A program made the translations under genes and the position numbers. A stretch of DNA of 64,000 nt, taken from contig NZ_AP021861.1 of NCBI RefSeq assembly GCF_009177095.1, positions 124,001-188,000 of the forward strand. Reading direction: 5' to 3'. Below the pieces are notes generated by a model. It ran no database searches. It was not told the origin of the DNA and saw only the letters and a program-made list of their open reading frames with translations. This DNA is from Lacipirellula parvula (GTDB lineage: Bacteria; Planctomycetota; Planctomycetia; Pirellulales; Lacipirellulaceae). Each line of letters begins with the position of its first letter. Positions within the stretch are counted from its first letter, which is position 1. Of this stretch, positions 15,712 to 24,831 are shown piece after piece.

Positions 15712-16272
15712 ATGCGTCTTTGGTTAGCGATTCGATGTTTCTTCAACGTGCTGTTCCATGCCGACGTTGCCAGCCGGTGTCGTTTGGCGTTGGAAGGAAC
15801 CGCTGCGGCGCCAGCCGCTCCGCCCGCGGCACCAGCACCGGCACCGGCACCGACGCCAGCGCCGAAGCCGGCGGCCCCTGTGAAGTCGCCGCGCAGCGAT
15901 GCGATCACGCTGCTCAGCACGTTGCAGCGCGAGGCCCGCTTCGTCGACATCGTCAATGAATCGCTCGACGGTTACTCGGATGCTCAGATCGGCGCCGCCG
16001 CGCGTGACGTGTTGCGAGATTGCGGCAAAGTGCTCGCTCGCGTGTTCGCGATGCGCCCGCTGCAGGCCGGCGAAGAGGGAGCGACGGTAAGCGTTCCGGC
16101 CGGCTACGAAACTGAATGCTTCCGGCTGACGGGCGACGTGTCGCGCGAGCCGCCGTTTTCAGGCAAGCTGATGCACGCCGGTTGGCAAGCGACGAAGTGC
16201 GACCTGCCGACCTGGACGGGCAGCCAGCAGGCGGCGCTGGTGATCGCGCCCGCGGAAGTTCAACTAGGCTGA
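15712..16272 (+). CDS. DUF2760 domain-containing protein
   Basis: A 186-residue protein. The start at ATG 15712 has GGAGAGG ahead (15699-15705). An amphipathic N-terminus (MRLWLAIRCFFNVLF) is followed by a Pro/Ala linker at residues 31-58, then a compact domain with DAITLLSTLQREARFVDIVNE and ending FSGKLMHAGWQATKCDLP. That pattern and the position in front of two Hsp70-like genes match DUF2760. The family commonly sits in this three-gene arrangement (from family memory). The role is unknown, presumably linked to the Hsp70-like partners. The next gene begins 17 bp downstream, so co-transcription is likely. Confidence 0.82.
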   Translation: MRLWLAIRCFFNVLFHADVASRCRLALEGTAAAPAAPPAAPAPAPAPTPAPKPAAPVKSPRSDAITLLSTLQREARFVDIVNESLDGYSDAQIGAAARDVLRDCGKVLARVFAMRPLQAGEEGATVSVPAGYETECFRLTGDVSREPPFSGKLMHAGWQATKCDLPTWTGSQQAALVIAPAEVQLG

Positions 16273-16289
16273 TCGAGAAAGAATTTTAG

Positions 16290-18098
16290 ATGACCGCCAA
16301 GTATGTTGTGGGCATCGACCTGGGCACCACGAATTGCGTGTTGGCCTATGTCGCGCTCGAGACGAAGTCGCCGCAGGTGGAGCTGTTGGAGGTTCCGCAG
16401 CTGGTCGCCGCGAGCACCGTCGAAAGCCGCCCCTCGCTACCCTCCTTCCTCTATCTAGCGCCCGAGCATGAAGCGGCGTCTGGCGCGCTGGTCGTTCCGT
16501 GGCAGTCGGCCATGCCGTTCGCCGTGGGCGAGTACGCGCGGCGTCGCGGCGCCGAGACGCCCGATCGCACGGTCGTCGCCGCGAAGAGCTGGCTCTGCCA
16601 CAGCGGCGTTGATCGCCGGCAACCGTTGCTGCCCGACCACGCGCCGCCCGAGGTAGCGAAGATCTCGCCGGTTGCCGCATCGCGGCGTTACCTCGAGCAT
16701 CTCGTTGCGGCGTGGAACGCGCAGTTCCCTGATGCGCCGCTAGCGCAGCAGACCGTCGTGCTCACTGTGCCGGCGTCGTTCGACGCTGCCGCTCGCGAGC
16801 TGACTCGCGAGGCGGCGTTGGCGGCGGGCTTGCCCGATTCGCTTGTCCTGCTGGAAGAGCCGCAAGCGGCGGTCTATTCGTGGCTTGCTGCGCGCGGCGA
16901 CGCTTGGCGGAAAGATTTGTCGAAGGGCGACCGCCTGCTGGTGTGCGACGTGGGGGGCGGCACGACCGATCTTACGCTGATCGACGTCGCCGAAGCGGAC
17001 GGCGAGTTGGAGTTGCGCCGACTGGCGGTGGGCGACCATCTGCTGATGGGCGGCGACAACATGGACCTCACGCTGGCCCACCGCGTTGCGGAGCTGTTCG
17101 CCGAGCAAGGCGTCAAGCTCGATGCTTGGCAGTCGGTGTCGCTGTGGCATTCGTGCCGCGATGCGAAGGAGAGTTTGCTCGCCGCCGATGCGCCGGAATC
17201 ACATCGCATCTCGGTGCTGGGCCGCGGCAGCAAGCTGATCGGTGGCACGGTGTCGGTCGAGGTGCCGCGCAGCCTCGCCGTCGATCTGCTGGTTGGCGGC
17301 TTCTTCCCGCAGTGTGCGCTCACCGATCGCCCGCAGCGGCGGCGGGCTTCGGGGTTTCAAGAAATCGGCCTGCCCTACCAGGCCGACGTGGCGATCACGC
17401 GGCATCTGGCGGCGTTCCTCACCGCGCACGCCGGCGAAGGGGATCAATCTGCTGCGCCAACGCACGTGTTGTTCAACGGCGGCGTGTTCAAAGCCGACGC
17501 TTTCCGCGCATTGATGCTCGAACGACTCGGCGAGTGGGCCGGCGCCGACCGAACGGTGCGCGAGCTGCCCGGCCCGCGCGACTTGGACTTCGCCGTCGCG
17601 CGCGGCGCCGCGTTCTACGGATGGGTCAAGCAGCAAGGGGGCATGCGGATTCGCAGCGGCGCCGCACGCTCGTACTACGTCGGCATCGAAACGGCGGGCT
17701 TGGCGATTCCTGGCGCCCCGCGGCCGTTGCGGGCGCTGTGCGTGGTGCCGTTCGGCATGGAAGAAGGCACGGCGATCGACGTTCCTTCGAACGAATTTGG
17801 CTTGGTGCTCGGCGAACCGGCGCACTTTCGCTTTTTTAGCTCGGCGGTTCGTCCGCAAGATGCGCCTGGCCAGTTGCTGCCTGCGATCGACGAAGAGCAA
17901 CTGGCGGAAACCGATTCGCTGGAAACCGTGCTCGAAGCCGGCAGCGACGACGCCGAAACCTACGTCCCCGTAAAGTTTCAATCGCGGATCACGGAGCTGG
18001 GCGTCTTCGAGCTGTGGTGCGTGAGCACCGCGTCCGATCGACGCTGGAAGCTGGAGTTCAGCATTCGCGATGATGCGCATGATGGGGCCGCGTCTTGA
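16290..18098 (+). CDS. Hsp70 family protein (short, divergent)
   Basis: A 602-residue actin-fold ATPase. It keeps the Hsp70 nucleotide-binding signatures: phosphate 1 (GIDLGTTNCVLAY, residues about 8-20), phosphate 2 (VCDVGGGTTDLTLIDV), the connect motif (LVLLEEPQAAVYSW) and the adenosine region (LFNGGVFKADAFRALM). The canonical substrate-binding domain of DnaK and its EEVD-like tail are not visible; the C-terminus is a shorter beta-rich region. It is therefore unlikely to be a general chaperone like DnaK. It is co-encoded with DUF2760 and a second, larger Hsp70-like protein whose TTG start overlaps its TGA stop by 4 bp, which suggests coupled translation. Confidence 0.88.
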   Translation: MTAKYVVGIDLGTTNCVLAYVALETKSPQVELLEVPQLVAASTVESRPSLPSFLYLAPEHEAASGALVVPWQSAMPFAVGEYARRRGAETPDRTVVAAKSWLCHSGVDRRQPLLPDHAPPEVAKISPVAASRRYLEHLVAAWNAQFPDAPLAQQTVVLTVPASFDAAARELTREAALAAGLPDSLVLLEEPQAAVYSWLAARGDAWRKDLSKGDRLLVCDVGGGTTDLTLIDVAEADGELELRRLAVGDHLLMGGDNMDLTLAHRVAELFAEQGVKLDAWQSVSLWHSCRDAKESLLAADAPESHRISVLGRGSKLIGGTVSVEVPRSLAVDLLVGGFFPQCALTDRPQRRRASGFQEIGLPYQADVAITRHLAAFLTAHAGEGDQSAAPTHVLFNGGVFKADAFRALMLERLGEWAGADRTVRELPGPRDLDFAVARGAAFYGWVKQQGGMRIRSGAARSYYVGIETAGLAIPGAPRPLRALCVVPFGMEEGTAIDVPSNEFGLVLGEPAHFRFFSSAVRPQDAPGQLLPAIDEEQLAETDSLETVLEAGSDDAETYVPVKFQSRITELGVFELWCVSTASDRRWKLEFSIRDDAHDGAAS

Positions 18099-20938
18099 GC
18101 GAACGCCCTTTGCCAAACGCCGACGGCGAGGCGCCTAGCCGGTTTGTCGTCGGCATCGACCTCGGCACGACCAACTCCGCGGTGGCGTACGTCGATACGC
18201 AGCAGGAGCCTTGGCAAGTCGCCACGCTGCCAATTCTGCAAGTCGTGGCGCCGTTTCAGGCGGAGCAGCGCGAGACGCTGCCGTCGTTTCACTACCAAAC
18301 TACCTCAGCGGAAGCGAACGCCGGCGCCGTGCGTTTGCCGTGGAGCGCGGAGGCGCCGTCGCATGCGGTGGGAGTCTTTGCACGTGACGAAGGGACCGGC
18401 AATCCGGGGCGGTTGGTTGCTTCGGCGAAGTCTTGGCTCTCGCACACCGGCGTCGACCGTACGGCCGACTTGCTCCCCTGGCATGGCGACGCCGACGTCG
18501 AGCGGCTTTCTCCCGTCGAAGCGTCGTCGCGGTACCTACGGCATCTGCACGAGAATTGGAACGCCGCGTTTCCGAATCATCCGCTCGCCGAGCAGGATGT
18601 GGTGGTGACGCTCCCGGCGTCGTTCGACGAGGTGGCCCGACAGCTGACCATAGAGGCGGCCAAACGGGCGGGCCTGCCGCGCATCATTCTGATCGAGGAA
18701 CCGCAGGCCGCGTTTTACGCGTGGGTGTACCGCAACGCCGTCGACTGGCAGCAGCAGATTACGTCGGGGCAGAAGATTTTGGTGTGCGACGTCGGCGGCG
18801 GCACCTCCGACTTCACGCTGATCCGCGTGAGCGCCAACGAGACGACGGGCCACGCGGTCTTCAATCGCATCGCGGTTGGCGAGCATCTCATCCTGGGCGG
18901 TGACAATCTCGACCTCGCGCTGGCTCGCTACGTCGAGCAGAAACTTGCCGGCGACGACAAGCTGCCGGCGCATCAGTGGGAAGTGTTGGTGCGCACGGCT
19001 CGCCGCGTTAAGGAAACGCTGCTGGGCGAGAACCCGCCCGAGACGATCACGATCAATCTCCCCGCGGCGGGCGCAAAGCTCATCGGCGGCGGGTTGCAGA
19101 CGGCGGTGACGCGGGCCGAAGTTGAGTCGCTGTTGCTCGATGGCTTTCTGCCGCGCGTGAACTTGACCGACAAGCCGGCGCGGAAGCAGTCGGGCTTTCA
19201 AGATTTCGGTTTGCCTTACGCGACCGATCCGGCGATCACTCGCTACTTGGCGGCGTTCTTGTCGGCCCATCGTTTTACCGGCGACGAAACGTTGGGAAGC
19301 GATCGGCCAGCGGGCCAAGGGGCAGATCCGGCTCGGCCCGACGTGGTGCTGCTGAACGGCGGGCTCTTCGCGTCGCCCGTGTTGCAGCAACGACTGCTAG
19401 AAGTCGTCGCGTCGTGGTTTTCATCGCCAGAGCAGTCTTGGCGCCCCGCGGTGCTCGAAAGTCCGCGGTTGGATTTGGCCGTCGCGCATGGCGCCGCCTA
19501 CTACGGCATGGTGCGTCGCGGCGAAGGGGTGTCGATCGCGGCGACGCTCGCCCGCAGCTACTACATCGGCGTCGCCAGCGACAAGCCGACCGCGGTTTGC
19601 CTGGCGCCCGGCAACGCGGTGGCGGGGCAAGAGTTTGAAATCGAGGGGCTCGACCTGCAGGTGACGCTCGCCGAGCCGGTGGAATTTCCGCTGTATGTCT
19701 CGAGCAGCCGACTCGTCGATCCGCCAGGCGCGATCATCGAGGTGAACCGCGAGGAACTGACGCCGCTGCCGCCGATTCGTACCGTGCTGAAGTCTGGCCG
19801 CCAGAAAGATCAGCAGCAAGCGAAGGTCCGCTTGCGCGCCCAGCTCTCGGAAATCGGCGTGCTGGAACTTTCGTGTCGCGAGGTCGATGCGAACCGGAGT
19901 TGGCGGTTGCAGTTTGATATTCGCTCGACGACGCAAACGGATCTCGCCGCGCACGACACCGCCGGCGAGCGCGAAGGGTTCGTCGACGAGCCGACGCTGG
20001 CAGCGTGCCGCGAGCGAATTGCCGGCGTCTTCGCCGAGTCGGGCGGCACGCCGCCGCGGGAGCTGATGCCTGAACTGGTGCGCGCGCTCGAACTCGACAA
20101 GCACGAGTGGCCCACCTCGGCGCTGCGGCGCCTTTGGGAAATGTTGATGGAGTTCCAAGCGGGACGCCAGCGATCGCCGGCCCACGAAGCGCGGTGGCTC
20201 AACTTGGTCGGCTACTCCCTGCGGCCTGGTTACGGATTCGCCGTCGACGACTGGCGGGTTGCTCAAACCTGGCGGGCGGTCAACGGCAAGATCGCGTTCC
20301 CAGCATCGCATGCCGAGACGCTCATTTTGTGGCGGCGGATTGCCGGCGGGCTGAGCCGCGGTCAGCAACTGGGGTTGGCCGAGCCGTTGATCGCGTCTGT
20401 TCGCGCGTTGCGGCGTCGCTTCGACGGCGGAGCCGCGCTGGCTGGAACCACGGCGCTCGATCCGGCCGCGACGCTGGAGATTTGGCGGCTGCTGGGCTCG
20501 CTGGAGTTGCTGCCTATCAACCTGAAGCTCGAGTTGGGCGACCATATCGTCCATCTTTTGCCGAAGCGCAAGCTCGAGAACGCGCGGCCAACGATGATCT
20601 GGGCGTTAGGCCGGCTCGGGCAGCGCGTCCCGTTGAGCGGGCCGTTGAACACGGTGGTTCCCGTGCAGCAGGCGGCGAAGTGGCTCGACGCGATCTTGGC
20701 TCGCCCCGAAACGGACCTGCTATCCAATGCGGCTGTGATGCAACTCGCGCGTCGCACGGACGATCGGCACCGCGACGTCGATGCTGCTCGCCGCGCTCGC
20801 ATCGTCGAGTGGCTGGAGTTCCGAGACGCAGCTGAGCACTTGATTGAACTCGTTCGCACTGGCGGTGCGCTCGATGAGGGCGAGCGGGGCGTCGTGTATG
20901 GCGAGTCGATGCCGATTGGGCTGCGCATTCATGAGTGA
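18095..20938 (+). CDS. Hsp70 family protein with long C-terminal extension (DUF3731-like)
   Basis: A 947-residue protein starting at TTG 18095, which overlaps the upstream stop (TTGA). Residues about 17-600 form a second Hsp70-like domain (FVVGIDLGTTNSAVAY; VCDVGGGTSDFTLIRV; VVLLNGGLFASPVL). It is homologous to the protein upstream but clearly distinct. From about residue 625 on a helical extension follows (ERIAGVFAESGGTPPRELMPEL...RRLWEMLMEFQAGRQRSP...) that matches my memory of the DUF3731 region. The pair may form a heteromeric ATPase with the DUF2760 protein. The client is unknown. Confidence 0.85.
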   Translation: MSERPLPNADGEAPSRFVVGIDLGTTNSAVAYVDTQQEPWQVATLPILQVVAPFQAEQRETLPSFHYQTTSAEANAGAVRLPWSAEAPSHAVGVFARDEGTGNPGRLVASAKSWLSHTGVDRTADLLPWHGDADVERLSPVEASSRYLRHLHENWNAAFPNHPLAEQDVVVTLPASFDEVARQLTIEAAKRAGLPRIILIEEPQAAFYAWVYRNAVDWQQQITSGQKILVCDVGGGTSDFTLIRVSANETTGHAVFNRIAVGEHLILGGDNLDLALARYVEQKLAGDDKLPAHQWEVLVRTARRVKETLLGENPPETITINLPAAGAKLIGGGLQTAVTRAEVESLLLDGFLPRVNLTDKPARKQSGFQDFGLPYATDPAITRYLAAFLSAHRFTGDETLGSDRPAGQGADPARPDVVLLNGGLFASPVLQQRLLEVVASWFSSPEQSWRPAVLESPRLDLAVAHGAAYYGMVRRGEGVSIAATLARSYYIGVASDKPTAVCLAPGNAVAGQEFEIEGLDLQVTLAEPVEFPLYVSSSRLVDPPGAIIEVNREELTPLPPIRTVLKSGRQKDQQQAKVRLRAQLSEIGVLELSCREVDANRSWRLQFDIRSTTQTDLAAHDTAGEREGFVDEPTLAACRERIAGVFAESGGTPPRELMPELVRALELDKHEWPTSALRRLWEMLMEFQAGRQRSPAHEARWLNLVGYSLRPGYGFAVDDWRVAQTWRAVNGKIAFPASHAETLILWRRIAGGLSRGQQLGLAEPLIASVRALRRRFDGGAALAGTTALDPAATLEIWRLLGSLELLPINLKLELGDHIVHLLPKRKLENARPTMIWALGRLGQRVPLSGPLNTVVPVQQAAKWLDAILARPETDLLSNAAVMQLARRTDDRHRDVDAARRARIVEWLEFRDAAEHLIELVRTGGALDEGERGVVYGESMPIGLRIHE

Positions 20939-20990
20939 AGCGCCGCAGCGATTGACGAGTATCCCTAGCCCCACTGAAAACGAAACTATG

Positions 20991-21025
20991 CGGTCCCCTC
21001 CCCTCGAGGGGGAGGGAGCCACAAC
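20991..21025. repeat. Fragment of the CTCCCTCCCCCTTGAGGGG family
   Basis: GGTCCCCTCCCCTCGAGGGGG then AGGGAGCC, one arm of the element described at 4001-4107. Confidence 0.7.
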
Positions 21026-21058
21026 ATTCATAAATACGTATCACGAGCGCATGAAAAC

Positions 21059-21153
21059 AGCCGCCGGCGCGCTTCCTTGCGCGCTGGGCGGCTGAATCGC
21101 GAGCTTCCGTGCTCGCGCGTTTCGATCAGCCCCCGGTCAGCGACCGGGGGCTA
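21059..21153. repeat. Three hairpins between convergent genes
   Basis: GCCGCCGGCGCGC/GCGCGCTGGGCGGC (21060-21092), CGCGAGC/GCTCGCG (21098-21117) and AGCCCCCGGT/ACCGGGGGCT (21128-21153) lie in series between the end of the second Hsp70-like gene (+) and the end of the lipoprotein gene (-). They lack T-tracts but could act as a bidirectional transcription barrier. Confidence 0.6.
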
Positions 21154-21171
21154 AGCTGATGTTCGTCTCGC

Positions 21172-21669
21172 TTACTGCGGGCCGATCGTCGGCGGATTGG
21201 CCATCAGGAAGTCGCGCGGACCGCGGGTCGTGTAGTACGGGTACGCGGTTTGGCCGGTCGGAGGACCAGGGTTGTAGGTCGGGTACTCGGGGTAGCCGCC
21301 CGCATGCGGGCAGAGGCCGTTGGCTCCGCAACCAGCGAGGCCGCATCCGCCTGGGCCGCAGCCGCCAGCGCCACAACCGCCGCCGGCAATCCGTTCGGCC
21401 AACATGCTGCACGGTCCGCCGTTGCAGCAACCTTCGCAGCCGCCGCAGGCTTCGCCGCAAGCGACATCGCAGCCAGCGAGTTGGCAGTTGCCGGTGTCTT
21501 TGTCAAAGAACTTGCCCATCGGACGGGCAGCGCTGCGAGTAATCAGCGGCCGCGGAGCGCGGCGGTTCGAAGCGACGCCGCAGCCATCGCCGCAGCCTGT
21601 GAGCCCAGACGAGGCGCAGCCGCTAGCCAACAGGCATAGCAGCCCCACCAATGCAATGCATTGTTTCAT
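21172..21669 (-). CDS. Cys/Gly-rich lipoprotein
   Basis: A 165-residue protein starting at ATG 21667-21669, with a strong purine-rich site (AGGGGGGG) ahead on the minus strand. The longer upstream frame is a shadow. The N-terminus MKQCIALVGLLCLLASGC has a lipobox (LASGC, modified Cys18), so it should be a lipoprotein. The mature part has many Cys and Gly residues in GCG-, CGG- and GGC-type repeats (residues about 65-130), then a Pro/Tyr-rich tail (YPEYPTYNPGPPTGQTAYPYY). It may bind metals or be cross-linked by disulfides at the cell envelope. No relative with known function was recognised. Confidence 0.8.
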   Translation of the reverse strand: MKQCIALVGLLCLLASGCASSGLTGCGDGCGVASNRRAPRPLITRSAARPMGKFFDKDTGNCQLAGCDVACGEACGGCEGCCNGGPCSMLAERIAGGGCGAGGCGPGGCGLAGCGANGLCPHAGGYPEYPTYNPGPPTGQTAYPYYTTRGPRDFLMANPPTIGPQ

Positions 21670-21884
21670 CGAATTCCCCCCCTGTGAATCGCGGGATCGA
21701 CCAGCAGAGCGGTCGACCTGTCGGCTTCGCCCCCAATCTGACGAAGCCTCCGAGCCGTGGCGCCGCGCGGGGCGTCGCTGGATCAAACAGCTCGTGCAAT
21801 AGGTATCGGCGGCATATTCGGTAAAGTTGAAAGGAGTTGGGGAGAGCGGGGAGTTTCGAGCCGCCAGAACTGCTATCGCAGCAA

Positions 21885-21916
21885 GTAGCCGCGGGCCAAC
21901 GACCCGCCGGAGCGGG
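21885..21916. repeat. GTAGCCGCGGGCCAACGACCCGCCGGAGCGG palindrome family copy
   Basis: Inverse orientation of the element at 2239. It is the only recognisable item in the 357-bp gap between the divergent lipoprotein and radical SAM genes, apart from their presumed promoters, which I could not place. Confidence 0.75.
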
Positions 21917-22026
21917 GATAGCGGCCCGTTCGCCGCTGAGTGGCGTTCATCGTATGATGGGAGAGCGAACCCGCCATCTACGGTCCGTGTCACGCATTCG
22001 TCATTCCCTCCCCTGCCCCGCTCCAT

Positions 22027-22896
22027 ATGCCGTCCCATCAACTCCACACGCGACACGAGCGGCGGTTCGATTCGAACCGCTTCGTCTACCCGGTGCTTAG
22101 TCGCCGGTCGCGGGGGATTTCGATCGGGGTGAATCTCAATCCAGACAAGATCTGCAACTTCGATTGCATCTACTGTCAGGTCGATCGGACCCGGCAGAGC
22201 GAGACTCGTTTCGTTGAGTTCGACGCCCTGGTGACGGAGCTGGGCGACATGCTCGACTTCGTCTCCTCGGGCGAGATCTACGAGACGGAGAAGTTCCGCG
22301 ACACGCCGCTCGAACTCCGCCGGCTGAACGACATGGCCTTCTCCGGCGACGGCGAGCCGACGACCTACAAAAACTTCGACGAACTGATCGCCTCGTGCGC
22401 GGAAGTAAAACGCGTCCGCGGGCTCGACGACGTGAAGATGGTGCTCATCACGAACGCGAGCATGTTTCATCGGCCCCATGTGCAGCGGGGGCTGGCGACG
22501 CTCGACGCGAACAACGGCGAGATTTGGGCCAAGCTCGAAGCGGGGACCGCGGAGTACTTCAAGCTGGTCGATCGGACGCCGATCGCGTTCCAGCAGATTT
22601 TGGACAACATTGCCGCCGCGGCCCAGGTGCGGCCGCTCGTGATTCAGTCGCTCTTCATGCGAGTGGCGGGCGAACCGCCGACGCCGGCCGAACTCGATGC
22701 CTTTTGCGACCGGCTCAACGAAATCACCGCGGCGGGGGGGCGTTTGAGCCTGGTGCAGATTTACACCGTGGCCCGCCGGCCGGCTGAGAGCTTCGTCGCT
22801 CCGCTCACCGATGCCGAGGTCGACGCGATCGTTGCCTTGGTGGAATCCCGCACGGGACTGAAGTCGGCCGCATTCTACGGTACGGCCGGGTATTAG
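22027..22896 (+). CDS. Radical SAM superfamily protein
   Basis: A 289-residue protein with the radical SAM cluster motif CNFDCIYC (Cys43, Cys47, Cys50), which binds a [4Fe-4S] cluster and S-adenosylmethionine. The start MPSHQLHTRHERRFDSNRF has no signal peptide, so it is cytoplasmic. The GEPTTYKN motif at about residue 105 is the usual SAM-binding GGEP-like strand; KLEAGTAEYF follows. It resembles the short radical SAM proteins near Fe-S or tRNA-modification genes, but the substrate cannot be named. Its TAG stop lies in a palindromic repeat. It is probably monocistronic, as the ugd gene begins 273 bp later. Confidence 0.85.
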   Translation: MPSHQLHTRHERRFDSNRFVYPVLSRRSRGISIGVNLNPDKICNFDCIYCQVDRTRQSETRFVEFDALVTELGDMLDFVSSGEIYETEKFRDTPLELRRLNDMAFSGDGEPTTYKNFDELIASCAEVKRVRGLDDVKMVLITNASMFHRPHVQRGLATLDANNGEIWAKLEAGTAEYFKLVDRTPIAFQQILDNIAAAAQVRPLVIQSLFMRVAGEPPTPAELDAFCDRLNEITAAGGRLSLVQIYTVARRPAESFVAPLTDAEVDAIVALVESRTGLKSAAFYGTAGY

Positions 22897-22923
22897 CCGC
22901 GGCTCAACGAGCCGCCGGAGCGG
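22895..22923. repeat. AGCCGCGGCTCAACGAGCCGCCGGAGCGG palindrome family copy
   Basis: Overlaps the stop codon of the radical SAM gene (TAG 22894-22896). Same family as 2239 and 21885. Confidence 0.8.
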
Positions 22924-23169
22924 TGATGGTTGGGGTTGGCCCCGCCGCTGCACTACCGGAGGGATAAACCCTCCGGCTCGCTTTGGAACCGTTCGGCTCG
23001 CTTTGGGACGCTTCGGCTTGCTTTGCGCGAATTTGGTCGTTCTGCCCCGCTGGTAACGCCGTTTCCGATCCGCAGCCGGATGACTATGCTGTAAGCTTTT
23101 CCGGAACGGATGCCCCGCCATCAGCAGCTGCCGCGGGCCCGCTCGGTTGGTTTTTAGGATCGTATTCAA

Positions 23170-24477
23170 ATGAAGATCGCCGTTGTTGGGACAGGGTACG
23201 TGGGCCTCGTGACGGGGACATGCTTTGCCGACAGCGGCAACGAAGTTATTTGCGTCGATATCAACAAAGCCAAGGTCGACGCCCTCAACCGGGGCGAGAT
23301 TCCGATCTACGAGCCGGGGCTCGCCGAATTGGTCGAGCACAACGTCGAAGCCAAGCGGCTGAAGTTCACCACCGATCTCGCGGCAGCGGTGAAGACGGCC
23401 GAAATCGTCTACCTGGCCGTCGGCACGCCGCAGGGCGCCGATGGGGCGGCCAACCTCTCGGCCCTGTGGAGCGTCGTCGAAACGCTCGCCCCGCACCTGC
23501 GAACCGACGCGGTCGTCGTGACGAAGAGCACCGTGCCGGTCGGCACCTGTGCGCGGATCACGAGCATGCTCCGCGAGTTCACCGGCCGCGACTGCGACGT
23601 GGCGAGCAACCCCGAGTTCCTGAAAGAGGGCGCCGCGATCGAGGACTTCATGAAGCCCGATCGCGTGGTGGTTGGCGTTCGCCGGCAAGAAGTCGCCGAC
23701 ATTTTGCACCAGCTGTACGAGCCATTCCTGCGGACCGAAAAGCCGTTCCTCTCAATGTCGCCGGAGAGTGCGGAGATGACGAAGTACGTCGCCAACGCGC
23801 TGCTGTCGACGAAGATCAGCTTCATCAATGAGATGGCGAACCTCTGCGAGCGGATGGGGGGCGACATCAACGACGTCCGCCGGGGCATCGGCCACGACAG
23901 TCGCATCGGCTTCGCGTTCCTCTTCCCCGGCGTCGGCTACGGCGGCAGCTGCTTCCCGAAGGACGTCCGGGCGCTTGAAGCGATGGCCATTCAACATGGC
24001 TTGGAACCGACGATCCTACGGGCGGTCGACGCGGTGAACGAGCGGCAGAAGTCGGTGATCGCGAGCAAGATTGAGCAGCACTTCGGCGCCGAGCTGGCCG
24101 GCAAGACGATCGCCGTCTGGGGCCTGGCGTTCAAGCCGCGGACCGACGATATCCGCGAGGCCCCGGCCCTGACGCTGATCGACTGGCTGCTGGAAAAGGG
24201 CGCCAAGGTGCGGGTCCACGACCCCGAGGCGATGAACAACGTGCGGGCCGACTACGGCGATAAGCTGGCGTACTGCGACATGCGGATGGACGCCATCGAC
24301 GGCGCCGACGCCCTGTGCATCATGACCGAGTGGAAGGACTACCACTCGCCCGACTTCGCGGAGATGTACCAGCTGCTGAAATCGCCGGTGATCTTCGACG
24401 GCCGAAACCTGTACGAGCCGGACCGGATGCGTCGCCGGGGGTATAAGTACTTCAGCATCGGCCGGCCGACGGTGTAG
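23170..24477 (+). CDS. ugd: UDP-glucose 6-dehydrogenase
   Basis: A 435-residue enzyme of the UDP-glucose/GDP-mannose dehydrogenase family. The N-terminal Rossmann motif [10 protein letters not shown] (residues 7-16) binds NAD. The middle domain has the dimerisation helix and the catalytic cysteine in YGGSCFPKD (Cys261). The C-terminal UDP-binding domain has [18 protein letters not shown]. It oxidises UDP-glucose to UDP-glucuronate with two NAD, a precursor for capsule or other envelope polysaccharides. Length and motif order are complete. No glycosyltransferase partner lies next to it, so its pathway cannot be fixed from this window. ATG 23170 starts exactly at the conserved N-terminus. Confidence 0.93.
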   Translation: MKIAVVGTGYVGLVTGTCFADSGNEVICVDINKAKVDALNRGEIPIYEPGLAELVEHNVEAKRLKFTTDLAAAVKTAEIVYLAVGTPQGADGAANLSALWSVVETLAPHLRTDAVVVTKSTVPVGTCARITSMLREFTGRDCDVASNPEFLKEGAAIEDFMKPDRVVVGVRRQEVADILHQLYEPFLRTEKPFLSMSPESAEMTKYVANALLSTKISFINEMANLCERMGGDINDVRRGIGHDSRIGFAFLFPGVGYGGSCFPKDVRALEAMAIQHGLEPTILRAVDAVNERQKSVIASKIEQHFGAELAGKTIAVWGLAFKPRTDDIREAPALTLIDWLLEKGAKVRVHDPEAMNNVRADYGDKLAYCDMRMDAIDGADALCIMTEWKDYHSPDFAEMYQLLKSPVIFDGRNLYEPDRMRRRGYKYFSIGRPTV

Positions 24478-24483
24478 GGCGCG

Positions 24484-24597
24484 TAATGACTGAATGACGA
24501 AATCCGAATGACGAATGAGAGGGAGCCTTTCGGGGGTTCGAGCATCTCTCTCGTCCGTCTTCCATTCGTCATTCTGGCTTCGTCATTCGTCATTTCC
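24484..24597. repeat. AATGACGAAATCCGAATGACGAATGA element, intergenic copy
   Basis: The left arm (24491-24518) and right arm TCATTCTGGCTTCGTCATTC (to 24597) are complementary, with about 45 bp between. It lies 6 bp after the ugd stop. The remaining 24598-24831 stretch before the next gene shows only a possible ribosome binding site. Confidence 0.85.
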
Positions 24598-24831
24598 CCC
24601 GCGGGCTTCCGTGGTTCGGCCCCCGTTCGTTGACACTCCCTCCCCACGGGTTTAGCCTTGAGGGTGTGCCGGGCCGGCAGGGGCAAACGCTGGGGACGGA
24701 CAGAGAGACTCTTTTCGCGGCGCGCCGCCATGGGCGGACGGAACTTCTCGCTGCGCTTTCCCCGGGACGGGATGGAACTGAACGACGCGCGCCGGCATGA
24801 TCGCGGGCGCAGCGTGATGAGAAAGGCAACC

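Noticed and set aside
21670-23709. Long minus-strand extension ahead of the Cys-rich lipoprotein
   Set aside because: It overlaps the radical SAM and ugd genes on the other strand; the lipoprotein signal peptide fixes the real start at 21669.
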